64,000 bases of DNA from Planctomycetota bacterium (GTDB lineage: Bacteria > Planctomycetota > Planctomycetia > Pirellulales > Lacipirellulaceae), in NCBI GenBank assembly GCA_029781135.1, contig JAKOXH010000034.1, positions 21,484 to 85,483 of the forward strand, given 5' to 3'. The notes under the pieces are model-generated. The model saw nothing but the letters and a program-made list of their open reading frames with translations. It made no database searches and was not told the DNA's origin. Shown in pieces: positions 37,726-47,300 of the stretch. A program made the translations under genes and the position numbers. How positions within the stretch are numbered: the stretch's first letter is position 1; each line of letters opens with the position of its first letter.

Positions 37726-38718
37726 ATGAATGAGAGTGAAGCAATTCGCTATCTCCGTGAGATCCGCTTGATCTCGGATGAGCCAGCCCGAGCAACGTCC
37801 TTAGCTGGGGGCGTGTCCAGCGATATCTACCTTATCGAGACGACGAGCGTTCGCTTGGTGCTCAAGCAAGCGGTAGCGCGGCTTCGCGTTCAAGATGATT
37901 GGTATTGTGACCCGGCCCGGTGTCTCAATGAATTTGATGCCATCAGTTATGCTCGGTCTTTGTTTTCAGAAGCTGTTCCCCAGACTGTGCACGTTGACCG
38001 CGAGCGACTGTTATTCGTCATGGAATACGTTGGAGACGGCTTTAGCCCTTGGAAGCACCAATTGTTGAGCGGCATGATTGAACCGCGCCTTGCCGAACTT
38101 GCCGGCCGGTTGTTGGCAACGCTTCATTCAGCCAGTTGGCGGAACGACAAAGTCGCCCAACGCTTCGACGGCCAGGCGTGGTTTTATAGCCTCCGCATTG
38201 AACCCTACTTACTCAAAGCGGCCGAAAGAAATCCTACGCTGAGCTTGATCCTTCAAAAGGAGGCGCAAGGCCTGCAGCAAACCCGGCTGGCGCTCATCCA
38301 TGGGGATTGGAGTTCCAAGAACATGCTGACTGATGGCCAGAGAATCGTCGTGCTCGATTGGGAAGTTGCCTGCTTCGCCGATCCTGCTTTCGATGTGGCG
38401 TTCTTCATGAATCTGATTTACCTAAAGTCACTTTACAATCGCAAGTATTCGGATGATTATTTTCGACTCATCAACGCATTCTTGGCCACGTACCAGCGGT
38501 TGAATCCATATTATGATGGCGATCTAGAACGGCGGATCATTCGCCTCACACTCATGCTCATGCTGGCCCGCATCGATGGTAAATCACCGGTCGAGTACAT
38601 CACGGAGTTGCACGACCGAGACCTGGTTCGGTACTTCGTCCGCCATGCCTTGCTGCGGGAAGTCAGCACGCCGGCGGATCTCGAACAGCACTGGCGCGAC
38701 GCCTTACATCAATTATGA
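37726..38718 (+). CDS. Aminoglycoside/choline phosphotransferase-like kinase
   Basis: 330 residues from ATG 37726; the frame is open to a GTG at 37621 and another ATG at 37696, so the start is uncertain. The fold is that of the APH/choline-kinase family: SLAGGVSSDIYLIE as the nucleotide loop, VLKQA with the ATP-binding Lys, the catalytic HGDWSSKNML loop, and VVLDWEVACFADPAFDVA for the second metal-binding Asp. The C-terminal part is helical. It probably phosphorylates a small hydroxyl compound. Its stop overlaps the ATG of the enolase-like gene (ATGA), so the two products are made together; this makes a phosphorylated substrate for the enolase paralogue an attractive idea, which is inference. 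Confidence 0.8.
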   Translation: MNESEAIRYLREIRLISDEPARATSLAGGVSSDIYLIETTSVRLVLKQAVARLRVQDDWYCDPARCLNEFDAISYARSLFSEAVPQTVHVDRERLLFVMEYVGDGFSPWKHQLLSGMIEPRLAELAGRLLATLHSASWRNDKVAQRFDGQAWFYSLRIEPYLLKAAERNPTLSLILQKEAQGLQQTRLALIHGDWSSKNMLTDGQRIVVLDWEVACFADPAFDVAFFMNLIYLKSLYNRKYSDDYFRLINAFLATYQRLNPYYDGDLERRIIRLTLMLMLARIDGKSPVEYITELHDRDLVRYFVRHALLREVSTPADLEQHWRDALHQL

Positions 38719-40010
38719 ATATCCAAGACGTAGATGCACTCCAGGTGTTCGACTCGCGCGGAAACCCTACCGTCGAGGCCTGTGTAACGCTCGCCGATGG
38801 CAGCCGCGGTTCGGCGATCGTGCCGGCCGGGGCCTCCACCGGTCGCTACGAAGCCTGTGAACTGCGCGACGGCGATGTAAACCATTTTGGCGGAAAGTCG
38901 GTCGAGCGGGCAGTCGAGAACGTGCGGCGCGAGATCGCGCCAGGGCTTCAAGACCACGATGTATTTGATCAAGCCGCGATCGATTCGTGTCTCATCGAAC
39001 TCGATGGGACACCGAATAAATCGCGTCTTGGCGCCAACGCCATTCTGGCTGTCTCGATGGCATGTTGCGTGGCGGCTGCAAATAGCCGTCGTCAGCCGCT
39101 GTTTGAGTATCTGGGCAACGGACAAGGCGTACTACTGCCTTTACCTGAAATTCAAATCATCGGTGGTGGAATTCATGCTGGGCGGGCGATCGACATCCAA
39201 GATTATCTCGTAATTGCCGTCGGCGCTTCGAGCTACCGACAGGCGCTCGAAGTGACCTACAACGTCTATCAAGCCACTGCCGACATATTGCGACGCAGGA
39301 ACCTGCCACTCGGCGTTGCCGATGAAGGAGGCTTTTGGCCAGTCGTACGTTCGAATGAGGCACCGCTAGAAATCTTGCTGGCAGCAATCGAAAACGCGGG
39401 TTACATTCCTGGCAAAGACGTAGCGCTCTCCCTCGACTTTGCCGCCAGTAACTTTTATCACGAGGGGCGTTACCAACTCGCCGCTGACCATCGCACCTAT
39501 TCCACACCAGAGTTTGTCGAGCTTGTACTAAGTTGGTTACGTCAGTATCCGATTGTCTCGATCGAAGATCCGCTGGCCGAGGATGATTGGGACGGTTGGC
39601 AACAGCTAGCCCGCCAATTGGGACCAGGAATTCAATTGATTGGTGATGACCTTTTCGTAACCAATGTCAGTAGAATCCGGCGGGGCCACGACCAGCGGCT
39701 GGCCAATGCCGTACTCATCAAACTCAATCAAGTCGGTACCGTGACGGAAACCGTATCCGCGATTCAGGCCACGCTGCAGAGCGGCTGGCGACCCGTCGTG
39801 TCCGCCCGATCCGGTGAAACTGAAGACACTTTTATTGCCCACTTGGCGGTGGCGACAAACGCCGGACAGATCAAAGTCGGATCGTTTACTCGCGGCGAAC
39901 GAATGGCCAAGTGGAATGAACTTCTGCGTATCGAAAGGCTGCTAGGAAGTTCAGCAAAGTACATTGGGGCCGGCATTCTCCAAGGCGCAACGGACGCGAA
40001 TGTGCCCTGA
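38715..40010 (+). CDS. Enolase paralogue with altered active site
   Basis: 431 residues, full enolase length. Most catalytic positions are kept (yeast numbering in brackets): Ser41 (S39), His154 (H159), Glu204 (E211), Asp241, Glu284 and Asp311 (metal ligands), Lys336 (K345), Arg365 and Ser366, Lys387 (K396). Three sites differ from true enolases: SHRSGETED has become SARSGETED, so His373 is Ala364; Glu168 is Asp163 (IQDYL); and NIINGGAHA is QIIGGGIHA. The fold, the metal site and the general base are thus intact while the water/phosphate side is changed. The gene overlaps the kinase gene upstream. It may act on a substrate other than 2-phosphoglycerate, or have weak enolase activity; whether the genome has a canonical enolase elsewhere is not visible. 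Confidence 0.85.
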   Translation: MNIQDVDALQVFDSRGNPTVEACVTLADGSRGSAIVPAGASTGRYEACELRDGDVNHFGGKSVERAVENVRREIAPGLQDHDVFDQAAIDSCLIELDGTPNKSRLGANAILAVSMACCVAAANSRRQPLFEYLGNGQGVLLPLPEIQIIGGGIHAGRAIDIQDYLVIAVGASSYRQALEVTYNVYQATADILRRRNLPLGVADEGGFWPVVRSNEAPLEILLAAIENAGYIPGKDVALSLDFAASNFYHEGRYQLAADHRTYSTPEFVELVLSWLRQYPIVSIEDPLAEDDWDGWQQLARQLGPGIQLIGDDLFVTNVSRIRRGHDQRLANAVLIKLNQVGTVTETVSAIQATLQSGWRPVVSARSGETEDTFIAHLAVATNAGQIKVGSFTRGERMAKWNELLRIERLLGSSAKYIGAGILQGATDANVP

Positions 40011-40053
40011 TCAGTTCATACATCGTCTTCCTCATTCGATGAATCGGATCGAT

Positions 40054-40305
40054 CTAGAGGGGAAAGTCGATGGAATGCCAAACGGGATGGTCGAATTGCT
40101 TTTGCTCCTCGCCCTTGATGCCGCGCGCAATATCCGGCCAGGTGGCGGCATGCTGGAAGATCCGGTGATCTCGGGCGGCGTTGTCATCTCCGGGGTGTGA
40201 TGCAGAGAGGCGAGTTCTCGCGGCGACCATTGGCGAGCGACCAAAAATGCGGAGACGAACGACTTTGCGGCCTGTAACATCCGCGATTGTTTCCGATACG
40301 TCCAA
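40054..40305 (-). pseudogene. Fragment resembling S1/P1 nuclease family
   Basis: The minus strand encodes ARDHRIFQHAATWPDIARG and, shortly after, EQKQFDHPVWHSIDFPL, then a stop. The spacing of the WPD...R motif to WH.I..P matches S1/P1-type zinc nucleases, where these blocks sit near residues 60-110. The upstream part (first 35 codons) does not match and the rest of the enzyme is missing, so this is an isolated remnant. Family resemblance is from memory. Confidence 0.4.
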
Positions 40306-40573
40306 TTTCTGCTGGAAGAGTTCGGTGGTACCTGTCTAACATGGAGATTCACCACCAGTTCGGGGTATTGAATTCAATGGTTCTTAATTGAATTTCTCCA
40401 CTCCTTCCGACGAGTCACACAGCTGACTTGCGGTGGCAGATTTTGGTTTTGGTTGATCATGTCACTTCGAGCCGACGTTCGTTTAGTTTCAATTTACTGA
40501 AGCAGGATTCAACGCCGCCGGCCTTGGGTGCGCCCTAGTCAAGCATGAGTATTTAGAAAGCGAAGGTGTCCCG
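40306..40573. other. Upstream region of the tandem RND operon
   Basis: About 270 bases between the nuclease-like remnant and the first CusA-like gene; AT-richer than its surroundings. It probably holds the operon promoter. No repeat or RNA recognised. Confidence 0.35.
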
Positions 40574-43500
40574 ATGATGCGTTGGATCGTCGGCGCGAGT
40601 ATGCAATTGCGCGTGCTTGTGGCTGTAATTGCTGCCATGTTATTGGTGCTCGGCATTTCGACGCTTCGACAAATGCCGGTCGACGTGCTGCCTGAATTTG
40701 CGCGGCCTTACGTGGAGATACAAACGGAATCGTTGGGGCTTTCGGCGGAAGAAGTCGAACAGCTCATCACGGTGCCGATGGAACAGGACCTGCTTAACGG
40801 GTTGCCGTGGCTAAGTTCGATTCGTTCGGAGTCGTTGCCAGGGCTGTCGTCGGTGGTCTTGGTGTTTGATGCCGGCACCGATTTGATGCGTGCCCGGCAG
40901 ATGGTATCTGAGCGACTGACTCAGGCGGTCGCCATGCCGCACGTTTCCAAGCCGCCTACCATGCTGCAACCGTTGTCGGCGACGAATCGAGTCATGATCA
41001 TCGGCTTGTCGTCGAGCACCCTTTCGCCGATTCAAATGTCGGTGCTTGCTCGGTGGACAATTCAGCCCCGCCTCATGGGTGTGCCGGGCGTGGCCAATGT
41101 CTCGATTTGGGGACAGCGAGATCGTCAACTGCAGGTGCAAGTCGATCCCCAGCGTCTGCATGACAACAATGTCACCTTACTGCAAGTTTTGGAGACAACC
41201 GGTAACGCGCTGTGGGTTTCATCTCTTTCGTTCGTGGAGGCCTCGACACCAGGTACCGGTGGGTTTATCGACACGGCCAATCAGCGACTCGGAATTCGAC
41301 ACATCTTGCCGATCGTTTCTCCCAAGGAACTGGCGCAGGTCCCGATTGAAGACTCGAAGGCTCGGTTGGCCGACGTGGCGAGTGTTGTGGAAAACCATCA
41401 GCCGCTCATTGGCGACGCCCTCACCAAGGACGGGCAAGGATTACTGCTCGTCGTGGAGAAATTTCCCGGTGCCAATACGCTGGACGTGACTCACGGAGTC
41501 GAAGAGGCGCTGGGAGAAATGGCGCCAGGTTTGGCCGGAATTACGATCGACAAAGACATCTTTCGACCCGCGGATTACATCGAAACGGCCGTCAGCAACT
41601 TGGGAACGGCGATGCTTGCCGGTTTCATTTTGCTGGCGATCGTGTTGTTTGCGCTCTTCTACGATTTGCGGACGACGCTGATCAGCCTGCTGGCCATTCC
41701 GCTCTCGCTCGTGGCCGCAGGCTTGGTGTTGTATTACATGGGAGCGACGTTCAACGTGCTCGTGCTGACGGGGTTCGTGGCCGCGACCGCCGTGGTCGTT
41801 TACGACGCCATCATCGATTTGGAGCATGTCCAACGAAAGATGCGCGGCCGTGCCGACCGCAGTTTGAAAGTCGCCGCGACGCTGATTCTCGATGCCTCGC
41901 ACGAAGCGCGCAGTGCGACTGTATACGCAGCGCTTATCGTACTGCTGGCCGTCACGCCGACCTTCTTTCTAGGAGGTACATCCGGGGCGTTCTTTCGACC
42001 CTTGGCGGTTGCGTATTCGCTGGCCATCGTCGCTTCGTTGGTCGTTTCGCTGACCGTGACTCCGGCGCTGTGCCTGATGTTCCTGCCGCGCGATTCGGTG
42101 GACCGTCGCGAATCGTCTCTCGTACGCTGGTTCCGGCAACGCTACGAATCACTTCTTGGTCATTCAATTCGACACGGCCGATTGACGATGGCCATGGTTG
42201 GCATCCTGACGGCAATTGCGCTGGCTGCCATTCCTTTTCTTAGCCGTCAGCCGCTGCCCTCGTTCAAGGAACTCAGCATGTTGATTCGGTTGCGGGCGGC
42301 GCCCGGTACATCGCAGCCTGAAATGACGCGCATCACAGGCCGAATGGGCAAGGAGTTGCGGAAACTCGACGGCATTCGTAACGTGGGGGCGCACATCGGC
42401 CGCGCCGTGTTAGGCGACCAGGTCGTCGACGTGAATTCGTCCGAGCTGTGGGTCAGCATCGACCCCAAGGCCGACTACGACAAGACGATCCACGCGATCG
42501 AACGGGTCGTCGACGGTTACCCTGGTCTCGGCTACAGCGTGCAAACGTATCTCCGTACGAAGAGTGGCGATATTGTCCCCCAACCAGAAGATAAAATCAT
42601 CGTTCGGGTCTACGGCGATCGGTACGATGTCCTGACGTCGACGGCCAACGATGTTAAGAATGCGATTCGGGGCGTCAAAGGTATTGACGAATTGCGAGTG
42701 AAAGCGCCGACCAAGGAAGCCACGCTCGAAACCGAGGTCGATCTAGCCGCGGCGCAGCAGCACGGATTGAAGCCTGGCGACGTCCGGCGTGCGGCCGCTA
42801 CCCTGCTCTCGGGCATTCAAGTCGGCAGTTTGTACGAAGATCAGAAGGTCTTCGACGTGGTCGTTTGGAGCACGCCGCGAACTCGCCACAGCGTGAGCAA
42901 CATTCACGATCTGATGATCGATGCGCCGGGCGGCACGCGAGTGCGATTGGGCGATGTTGCCAAGATTCGGGTCGTGCCGGCCGCGAGCGTTATTCGGCAC
43001 GATGGCGTCAAGCGCTACGTCGACGTCGTGGCGGAAGTCAAAAACGGCGAACTGGCGGCGGTAGCGACCGACATCAACCGCCGCCTGAAAGATATTAAGT
43101 ACCCGCTCGAATACTATGCCCGAGTGCTGGAAGATTACGCCGTGCCGCAAGAGGCGAGAACCCACTTGGTTGTGTTGGTCCTTACCGCAGCGGCGGGTGT
43201 GCTCTTCTTATTGCAGTCGGCGTATGGAAGCTGGAAGCTGGCCGCGATTTCGTGCCTGGCGTTTCCAGCGGCGCTCATCGGCGGGATGTTTGCCGCCATC
43301 TTCACGGGCGGCGCCGTGATGACCCTAGGTACCCTCGCCGGTTTGTTAGCGGTATTCTCGTTTTCAGTTTGCAGTAGCATTACGCTGATCAAGCATTACC
43401 AACGGCTCACGGCGGTCCCGGCATCTGACGCGGACGATTCGAGGCGGCCCCATTTTCAACTGCCTCTTGATTCGTCAGGCCGATTCAGTTCGGTCGGCGG

Positions 43501-43861
43501 TGACCAAGGCAATGGTGCTGGCTTTGGGCCGGGACTTGTTCAGCATGGCGCGGCCGAACGACTAAGTCCGATTCTAGCAACCTCGCTCGCGACGGCGGCG
43601 CTGCTCACACCTGTTTTATTTCTCGGGGACGCTCCCGGTCTGGAGATCCTCCGACCGATGGTGATCGTGATTCTCGGTGGTCTCGTCACTTCCACCCTCT
43701 TCACGCTCTTCGGCGTACCGGCATTGTTCTTGTTGTTTGGTCCGGGGCGCGGTTCCGACCTCGACGACCTCACACTCACCATGACCGATGAGGAGTTGCG
43801 CGCGGCCCTAGCTCAAGCATACGTCACGGGTCCGCGACTTCCTTCCACCACACAAAACTGA
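40574..43861 (+). CDS. CusA/CzcA-like RND permease with degenerate proton relay
   Basis: 1095 residues with the heavy-metal/HME-type RND plan (MPVDVLPEF, VPGVANVSIWGQR, PADYIETAVSNL). Two sites needed for proton coupling are changed compared with its neighbour at 44343: TM4 reads VVVYDAIIDLEHV, with Tyr410 where the neighbour has the first Asp, and TM10 reads SVCSSITLIKHY, with Cys933-Ser where the neighbour has Arg-Asn. The loop between TM10 and TM11 also has an insert of about 25 residues. The rest of the chain is intact, so the gene is expressed as a full protein rather than decaying. It is followed after 15 bases by the mini-adaptor. It may be the non-coupling member of a mixed trimer. 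Confidence 0.88.
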   Translation: MMRWIVGASMQLRVLVAVIAAMLLVLGISTLRQMPVDVLPEFARPYVEIQTESLGLSAEEVEQLITVPMEQDLLNGLPWLSSIRSESLPGLSSVVLVFDAGTDLMRARQMVSERLTQAVAMPHVSKPPTMLQPLSATNRVMIIGLSSSTLSPIQMSVLARWTIQPRLMGVPGVANVSIWGQRDRQLQVQVDPQRLHDNNVTLLQVLETTGNALWVSSLSFVEASTPGTGGFIDTANQRLGIRHILPIVSPKELAQVPIEDSKARLADVASVVENHQPLIGDALTKDGQGLLLVVEKFPGANTLDVTHGVEEALGEMAPGLAGITIDKDIFRPADYIETAVSNLGTAMLAGFILLAIVLFALFYDLRTTLISLLAIPLSLVAAGLVLYYMGATFNVLVLTGFVAATAVVVYDAIIDLEHVQRKMRGRADRSLKVAATLILDASHEARSATVYAALIVLLAVTPTFFLGGTSGAFFRPLAVAYSLAIVASLVVSLTVTPALCLMFLPRDSVDRRESSLVRWFRQRYESLLGHSIRHGRLTMAMVGILTAIALAAIPFLSRQPLPSFKELSMLIRLRAAPGTSQPEMTRITGRMGKELRKLDGIRNVGAHIGRAVLGDQVVDVNSSELWVSIDPKADYDKTIHAIERVVDGYPGLGYSVQTYLRTKSGDIVPQPEDKIIVRVYGDRYDVLTSTANDVKNAIRGVKGIDELRVKAPTKEATLETEVDLAAAQQHGLKPGDVRRAAATLLSGIQVGSLYEDQKVFDVVVWSTPRTRHSVSNIHDLMIDAPGGTRVRLGDVAKIRVVPAASVIRHDGVKRYVDVVAEVKNGELAAVATDINRRLKDIKYPLEYYARVLEDYAVPQEARTHLVVLVLTAAAGVLFLLQSAYGSWKLAAISCLAFPAALIGGMFAAIFTGGAVMTLGTLAGLLAVFSFSVCSSITLIKHYQRLTAVPASDADDSRRPHFQLPLDSSGRFSSVGGDQGNGAGFGPGLVQHGAAERLSPILATSLATAALLTPVLFLGDAPGLEILRPMVIVILGGLVTSTLFTLFGVPALFLLFGPGRGSDLDDLTLTMTDEELRAALAQAYVTGPRLPSTTQN

Positions 43862-43876
43862 ATTGAGGATTACTAT

Positions 43877-44320
43877 ATGAGAACTCGTCACTGGATCATG
43901 GCCGCGTTGGTGGCCGGCAGTTTGCCGCTGGCGTCGTGTAAGAAAACGGAAACGGCAGAGGAAGAGATCGAGTCGCCTGCCAAAGTCGAGCATTTGGCAG
44001 GCGACCAGCCGGCTCGAATTACGCTGACCGAGGATGCCGTCAAACGCATCGATCTAAAGACGTCGCCGATCGCGGAAGCGGACGAGCAAGGTGCGAAAAC
44101 GAAAACGATGCCCTACTCGGCCTTGCTCTACGACACGCAAGGAGATACGTGGATCTATGCGAATCCCCAGCCGCTCACGTACGTCCGCGAGCACGTCCAA
44201 GTCAAACGTATCGACGGCGACCAGGCAATTCTCGCCCAAGGTCCGGCGGTGGGAACCCAAATAGTCAGCGTGGGAGCCGCCGAGTTGTACGGCTCGGAAC
44301 AAGAGTTCGAGGAAGAATGA
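43877..44320 (+). CDS. Truncated adaptor-like lipoprotein (membrane-proximal domain only)
   Basis: 147 residues, ATG 43877 after GAGG. A lipoprotein signal (WIMAALVAGSLPLASC) gives a lipid-anchored Cys near residue 21. The mature part, from ITLTEDAVKRIDLKTSPI onward, with MPYSALLYDTQGDTWIY, REHVQVKRIDGDQAIL and VSVGAAELYG, reads as the C-terminal membrane-proximal domain of CzcB/HlyD-type adaptors. The lipoyl domain and helical hairpin that contact the outer-membrane channel are absent. It sits between two RND permease genes, with 15 and 22 bases to its neighbours, so all three belong to one operon. It could cap or tune the permeases without linking them to a channel. Confidence 0.75.
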   Translation: MRTRHWIMAALVAGSLPLASCKKTETAEEEIESPAKVEHLAGDQPARITLTEDAVKRIDLKTSPIAEADEQGAKTKTMPYSALLYDTQGDTWIYANPQPLTYVREHVQVKRIDGDQAILAQGPAVGTQIVSVGAAELYGSEQEFEEE

Positions 44321-44342
44321 TCCTTCGATAAGGTCGCTCGCG

Positions 44343-47300
44343 ATGATCCGCTCAATTGTCGGAACAAGTTTGAAACTACGCTACATTATTTGTCTGCTGG
44401 CGGCAGGCATGATGGTGTACGGCATGACGCAACTACGCCGGATGCCCGTCGATGTGTTTCCGGAGTTTGCGCCGCCGCGTGTGGAGATTCAAACAGCCTG
44501 CAATGGTCTATCGGCCGAGGAAGCAGAATCGTTCGTATCGGTGCCGCTCGAGCAAGCGCTCAACGGCGTCGACGGCCTCGACATCATGCGCTCCAAAAGC
44601 GTCCCCGACCTGTCATCGATTGAGATGTACTTCAAGCCGGGTACCGACGAATTGCGGGCCCGCCAGCTGGTCCAGGAACGGATGCAAACCGTGATCCCGT
44701 CGCTGCCCACCTGGGCCGCGCCGCCCGTGATGATGCCGCCCGTTTCCGTCACCGGCCGCTTCATGAAGATCGGCATTTCGTCGGAGACGATGTCGCTCAC
44801 CGACATGTCGATGGTTGCGTATTGGACGATTCGCGCCCGCATCATGCAGGTGCCGGGCGTCGCCAATGTGGCGATCTGGGGCGAGCGAATTAAGCTCCCG
44901 CAAGTCCAAATCGATCCGAAACGGATGGCGCAGCACAACGTGACCGTCGACGACGTGATGGAAGTCACCGCCAATGCGTTGGACGTCGGGCTGCTGCAAT
45001 TTTCACAAGGCGCCGTGATCGGAACGGGCGGCTTTGTCGATACGCCGAATCAACGCTTGCACATTCGCCCCGTTTCGTCCATTATCTCCGCCGCCGAATT
45101 AGGCCAGGTGCCGGTCCACAACCGCAAGAAGGCGGACGGCACGCCGCTGGTGCTCAACGACGTGGCGAATGTGGTGATTCATACCTGGCCGCTGATCGGC
45201 GATGCCGTGATCGACGGCAAGACCGGCTTGCTGCTGATCGTGGAAAAGTATCCGTGGGCCAACACACTCGAAGCCACGCGGGGCGTGGAAGAGGCTTTGC
45301 GGGAAATTCAAATTGGCTTGCCCGGTCTCAAGATCGATCCAACCATCTTCCGCCCCGCGGATTTCATCGAAGTTGCCTTCCACAATCTCCAGCGGGCGCT
45401 GGTCCTCGGTTGCATCCTGGTAATGCTAATTATTGCCGCGTTCTTATTCGAATGGCGTACGGCGCTAATTAGTTTGCTGGCGATTCCGCTGTCGCTCATG
45501 GCCGGAGTCTTAGTTCTCTATTATACCGGCTCGACACTCAACACGATGATTCTGGCCGGGTTTGTCATTGCCATCGGCGTGGTCGTCGATGATGCAATTA
45601 TCGATGTCGAGAACATCGTGCGCCGACTACGCGAACACCGTAAAGCCGGTGATACCGCATCCACCGCCCGCATCATTCTCGATGCCTCGCTCGAAGTCCG
45701 TCAGGCGATCATTCACGCCACGCTGATCGATGTCGTGGTCTTGATTCCCATTTTCTTTATTGGCGGGTTATCGGGAGCGTTCTTCCAGCCGCTGGCCGTG
45801 TCGTACGGACTGGCCGTCATGGCCTCGATGCTCGTGGCGCTTACCGTTACGCCGGCGCTCTGTTACATCTTGCTGCACAACGTCCCCATCGAGCACCGCG
45901 AACCAGTCTTCGTGCGCTGGCTCCATCGCCTCTACGAGCCAGTACTGGCGCGCATCATTCGTCGGCCTGCCCCGGTTTTCGCCGTCACCGCGATCGTGAT
46001 GCTGGTGGGCTTCGCCGTATTGCCTTTGCTCGGCGAGTCGTTATTCCCCGAATTCAAGGAACGCGACTTCCTCTCCCATTGCATCACGAAGCCGGGAACG
46101 TCGGTGCAGGAAGAACGGCGCATTGCCACCCAAGTAGGCAATGAAGTGCGGGCGATCGAAGGCGTTCGCAATTTCGGCACGCACATCGGCATGGCCCTGC
46201 TGGCCGACGAAGTTTGCGGCGTGAATTTTGGTGAAAACTGGCTCAGTATTTCGCCCGATGCCGACTACGATGAGACGCTGGACAAGATCAAAGCCGTCGT
46301 GTACGCCCACCCCGGCTTGTTCCGCAACGTGGAAACGTACCTCAACGAGCGCATCGATGAAGTCCTGACGGGCACCAGCGAAACGTTTGTTGTCCGCATC
46401 TACGGCCCCGATCTCAAACAGATCCACTCGTTGGCGGATAACGTGGAGGAAGCACTGAAGGATATTCCCGGAATTGCCAACCTGCACATTCAGCTTCAGT
46501 CGGAAGTGCCGCAAATCCAGGTGGTCGTGGATCTGCAGAAAGCGCTGAAAGTCGGCCTGAAGCCTGGCGACGTTCGCCGGGCCGCCGCCACACTGTTGTC
46601 TGGCGAAGAAGTCGGCGATATCTTCTTGGACGGCAAAGCCTACGACGTCAATGTCTGGAGCACGCCCGAATCCCGGCATAGCGTTGATGACGTACGGAAC
46701 CTACCGATCGATACGCCGAGCGGCGGACACGTGAAACTAGCCGACGTGGCCGATGTCGCCATCCGCCCGGCGCAGAGCGTCATCTATCGTGAAAACGCCT
46801 CGCGGCGGATCGATGTCAGCGCCAACGTCGAAGCCGCCGATCTGGGCGCGGTCATGACTGAAGTCCAAAACCGGTTGGACAAGATCAAGTATCCCCTCGG
46901 CTATCACGCCGAGGTCTTCGGCGAATATGCCGAACGCCAGGCCGCCCAACGGCGCATGCTGCTCTTCGCCATCGGCGGTGGTGTCGGCGTGTTTCTGATC
47001 CTGCTGGCCTCCTTTCACAACACGCGGCTGGCCATTCTCGGTTTCCTGACGCTGCCATCGGCCCTGGTCGGCGGCTTGTTGGCCGCTTACTTCACCGGGC
47101 ATGTCATCTCGTTGGGATCGCTCGTCGGATTCCTAACCGTCTTCGGCATCGCCGCCCGCAACAAGATCATGCTGATTAACCACTACCAACACTTGGAAGC
47201 CTACGAGGGCGAGGTCTTCGGGCCGCGCCTTGCCCTGCGTGGCGCGATAGAACGCCTCTCGCCGATTCTCATGACCGCTCTGGCGACGGGACTGGCGCTG

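Noticed and set aside
39964..40200. 78-codon plus-strand frame at the end of the enolase-like gene
   Set aside because: It overlaps the enolase-like gene in another frame and runs antisense to the nuclease-like remnant, which explains its open length.
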